This document shows positions 61,603 to 64,000 of a stretch of 64,000 nt of DNA, piece by piece. The stretch covers positions 1-64,000 of the forward strand of contig JADLBU010000127.1 in assembly GCA_020847535.1 (NCBI GenBank), in the 5' to 3' direction. The notes beneath the pieces are model-generated. The model made no database searches. It saw only the letters and a list, made by a program, of their open reading frames with translations, and was not told the origin of the DNA. The position numbers and the translations under genes were made by a program. This stretch comes from Phycisphaerales bacterium (GTDB lineage Bacteria; Planctomycetota; Phycisphaerae; Phycisphaerales; UBA1924). Positions within the stretch are counted from its first letter, which is position 1. Each line of letters starts with the position of its first letter.

Positions 61603-63339
61603 TCATGCGCCCGACGGACCGTCGTAGGCGTGGTTGACAGGGTCGATGCGTCGCATGGGGCGCTCACGGGTCTGCTCTTCGACGACGTGGGCGACCAGGC
61701 CGGGCGTGCGGGCGATCATGAAGATGCCGTTGAAGGTGCGCGGATCGAGGCCCAGGTCGGCGAGGATGGCGCCGATGGCACCATCGACGTTAATGGGGAG
61801 TGGCTTGCCGATCGCGGCGAACGCGCGTTCGACAGCGCGAGCTGCACCGATGTGCGTGCCGGCGTCATCGCGCAGACCCGCCTGGGCGGCGAGCTCGAAC
61901 ATGCGAGCGGTGCGGGGATCCTTGGTGTGGATGCGATGGCCGAAGCCGCTGATGCGATCTCCGGTGGATTTGAGGCGGAGGATTTCCTGGGCGGCGAGTT
62001 GATCGATCGCGGCGGGGAGCGAGGTTCCTGACGTTGAAAGCGCCCGCGCCTTCTCGATGAGAGAGCCGAGATAGCGGGCGCAGTCTTCGATCGCCCCGCC
62101 GTGGTGTCGGTTGATGGAGCTGATGCCGGCGGCGACCGATTGCGAGAGGGATGCACCGGTGCTGGCAACCGTCCGTGCGGCCAGGCAGCTTGGGGGTGTT
62201 GCGCCGTGGTCGATGCTGCTGACAAGGATGGCATCCATAAGCGTGCCGATGCGGGCATCGGGGAGCTTGCCGGTGAGGATGAGATGGACGGCCGCGCCGA
62301 AGGAGATCGTGCCCATGAGGTCGGCGATGCCGCGGCCGCGAACGGCGACCTTGTTAGGCTCGATGCGCGTGATCGCCGTCGTCCAGGTGGCTTTGCGCTC
62401 GGCTTCTGACATGAGGCTCCTGCTGCTTTTGGCCCGGAGGGCGCCGGCGACGGCGGCTGGGAGATCGCCGAAGGAATCAACGACGGTCGCGCCGGCAGCG
62501 CGGAGGGCGGCGACCTTTCCCGCGTGCGTGCCTTTGCCCCCTTCAATGATCGCCCCGGCGTGGCTGAAGCGGGTGCCGGCCTTGGCTGCCTTGCCGCCGA
62601 TATAGGCGATCACGGGCTTTGTGATGCGGCGCGAGGTGATGAGGTCGGCAAGGTCTTCCTCCTGGGACCCGCCGATCTCGCCGAAGACGACGATGGCATC
62701 GGTCGCGGGGTCGGCCTCGAGCATGACGGCGATGTCGGGGATCCGCAGGCCGAGCACCGCATCGCCGCCGACATGGACGATGCTGCTGATGCGAACGCCT
62801 GCCTGGCCAACGTAGTAGGCGGTGCTGGTGCCCATGCCGCCCGAGCGGGAGATAACGCCGATACCGGTGCCGCCGGGGAGCGGGGCCTTGAACCACTCGC
62901 GGGCGGATTCAGCGCGGCCGCCGATCATGCCGATGAGACCCTGGCCGGGGCTGGCAGCGCCGAGGGTGTTGGGGCCGAGGAAGCTTGCGCCGGCAGCGCG
63001 GGCGGATTTGGCGATCTCCATGGCATCCCAGGCTGGAACGCGATCGGCGACCAGGATGCAGAGCTTGACGCCGGCGTTGATGGCATCGAGGGCGGCGGGC
63101 TTGATCTGGTGGGCGGGGATGAAGAGGACCGAGATATCAATCGGGCCCAGGGCTTTGACGGCGTCGGGAACGGAATCAAAGACGGGGACACCCAGTACGG
63201 TCTGTCCGGCCTTTCCGGGCGTGACACCCGCGACGATGCGTGTGCCGTAGTCGAGCATGAGGCGAGCGCGGGCCTGGCCTTCGCGGCCGGTGATGCCCTG
63301 GATCAGGACTCGCTTGGTGTTGTCGATAAGGATCGCCAT
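61603..63339 (-). CDS. SucD-like CoA ligase alpha domain fused to citrate synthase/citryl-CoA lyase domain (ATP-citrate lyase-like)
   Basis: RVLIQGITGREGQARARLMLDYGTRIVAGVTPGKAG, FSHAGAIIEGGKGTHAGK; then SIDHGATPPSCLAAR, INRHHGGAIED, GFGHRIHTKDPRTARM, ARTPGLVAHVVEEQTRERPMRRI. Confidence 0.88.
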   Translation of the reverse strand: MAILIDNTKRVLIQGITGREGQARARLMLDYGTRIVAGVTPGKAGQTVLGVPVFDSVPDAVKALGPIDISVLFIPAHQIKPAALDAINAGVKLCILVADRVPAWDAMEIAKSARAAGASFLGPNTLGAASPGQGLIGMIGGRAESAREWFKAPLPGGTGIGVISRSGGMGTSTAYYVGQAGVRISSIVHVGGDAVLGLRIPDIAVMLEADPATDAIVVFGEIGGSQEEDLADLITSRRITKPVIAYIGGKAAKAGTRFSHAGAIIEGGKGTHAGKVAALRAAGATVVDSFGDLPAAVAGALRAKSSRSLMSEAERKATWTTAITRIEPNKVAVRGRGIADLMGTISFGAAVHLILTGKLPDARIGTLMDAILVSSIDHGATPPSCLAARTVASTGASLSQSVAAGISSINRHHGGAIEDCARYLGSLIEKARALSTSGTSLPAAIDQLAAQEILRLKSTGDRISGFGHRIHTKDPRTARMFELAAQAGLRDDAGTHIGAARAVERAFAAIGKPLPINVDGAIGAILADLGLDPRTFNGIFMIARTPGLVAHVVEEQTRERPMRRIDPVNHAYDGPSGA

Positions 63340-63341
63340 GG

Positions 63342-64000
63342 TCAGCGGCCCTCCGGGAGGTCGAGTTGAACGAAGATGGCGCCATCGGGACCGCCGATGC
63401 GATCTCGGCGGCAGTCGATCTCGGCGGCGATCAGTTCGCTGTCTTTCGTCTGGAACTCGTCGGACGGAAGAGAGGGGGCGGGCTTGCCGCTTTCGTCTTT
63501 GAGGAGGCCGCCGGTGCGGGCGATGATCGCGGGGGCGTTTTGTTGCCAGGACTGGGCGTCGATGTAGAGGGTGCAGTGTTTGAGGGGGAGAGAGAAGACG
63601 GTTGCAGAGGTGATGAATGCGGGTCGGCGCGGGGGGCGGGGGATCCAGGAGGATGGCGGTGCATTGATCGCCCCCTGAAGGGGGCGGCTCCGATGGGCGC
63701 TGATGTGTTCTGCGACGAGGGTTGCGAAGCGGCTCGCGATCTTGGCGGGAGGGTCGGATTTCTTGTAGGCCTCGACGGTGGCTGGGAGATCGCGGCACGC
63801 GGATTGGAGGATCTCGACGGCGCGATCTTCGGTGTTGCCGCCGAGGCGGATGACAGCGGGGATCGAGAGTTCAAGCTCCCAGAACGCCTTGGCGAGCCCG
63901 TAGGCGGACCAGAACTGCTCCTGGCTGGCGACGCCGGAGCCTGAGCCGAAGTATCCGATGAGGCCGGGCTGGCTGAGGATGATGCGGGCTGCTCGATAGA
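63342..64000 (-). CDS. SucC/AclB-like CoA ligase beta subunit, partial at window edge
   Basis: Minus-strand frame reads ...IILSQPGLIGYFGSGSGVASQEQFWSAYGLAKAF...RRDRIGGPDGAIFVQLDLPEGR*, stop at 63342-63344. Confidence 0.75.
   Translation of the reverse strand, partial: YRAARIILSQPGLIGYFGSGSGVASQEQFWSAYGLAKAFWELELSIPAVIRLGGNTEDRAVEILQSACRDLPATVEAYKKSDPPAKIASRFATLVAEHISAHRSRPLQGAINAPPSSWIPRPPRRPAFITSATVFSLPLKHCTLYIDAQSWQQNAPAIIARTGGLLKDESGKPAPSLPSDEFQTKDSELIAAEIDCRRDRIGGPDGAIFVQLDLPEGR

Overview
This is a GC-rich bacterial chromosome window, probably from a Planctomycetes/Phycisphaerae-like organism. That placement is inferred from C-terminal EF-hand/dockerin-like tails, small zinc-ribbon membrane proteins and a prepilin-type protein. 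Most of it is housekeeping and secreted-protein genes on both strands: an ABC transporter, gcvH, cmk, plsC, tRNA-Cys, an ABC-F ATPase, an HtrA-like protease, a lone atpD, HemW, WecA/MraY-like and O-antigen-ligase-like genes, a CBS-type PLP enzyme, PrpD and others. The most interesting part is about 50-64 kb. It holds a homoisocitrate/isocitrate dehydrogenase-like gene, a homocitrate synthase that looks fungal-type (Lys20-like), and a fused Lys4-like homoaconitase. The homocitrate synthase is preceded by a promoter-like sequence, a multi-hairpin RNA and a near-perfect intrinsic terminator, a plausible but unproven regulatory leader or small RNA. Further right is a SucD-citryl-CoA-lyase fusion next to a SucC-like subunit (ATP-citrate-lyase-like). 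The same region carries short repeats and palindromes inside or at the edge of genes: in the homoaconitase inter-domain linker, overlapping two stop codons with compensatory changes, and as a cluster of four hairpins. Several genes are broken by apparent one-base losses in G-runs. No CRISPR array, prophage or transposase was recognised. All assignments are from reading sequence motifs; no searches were run.
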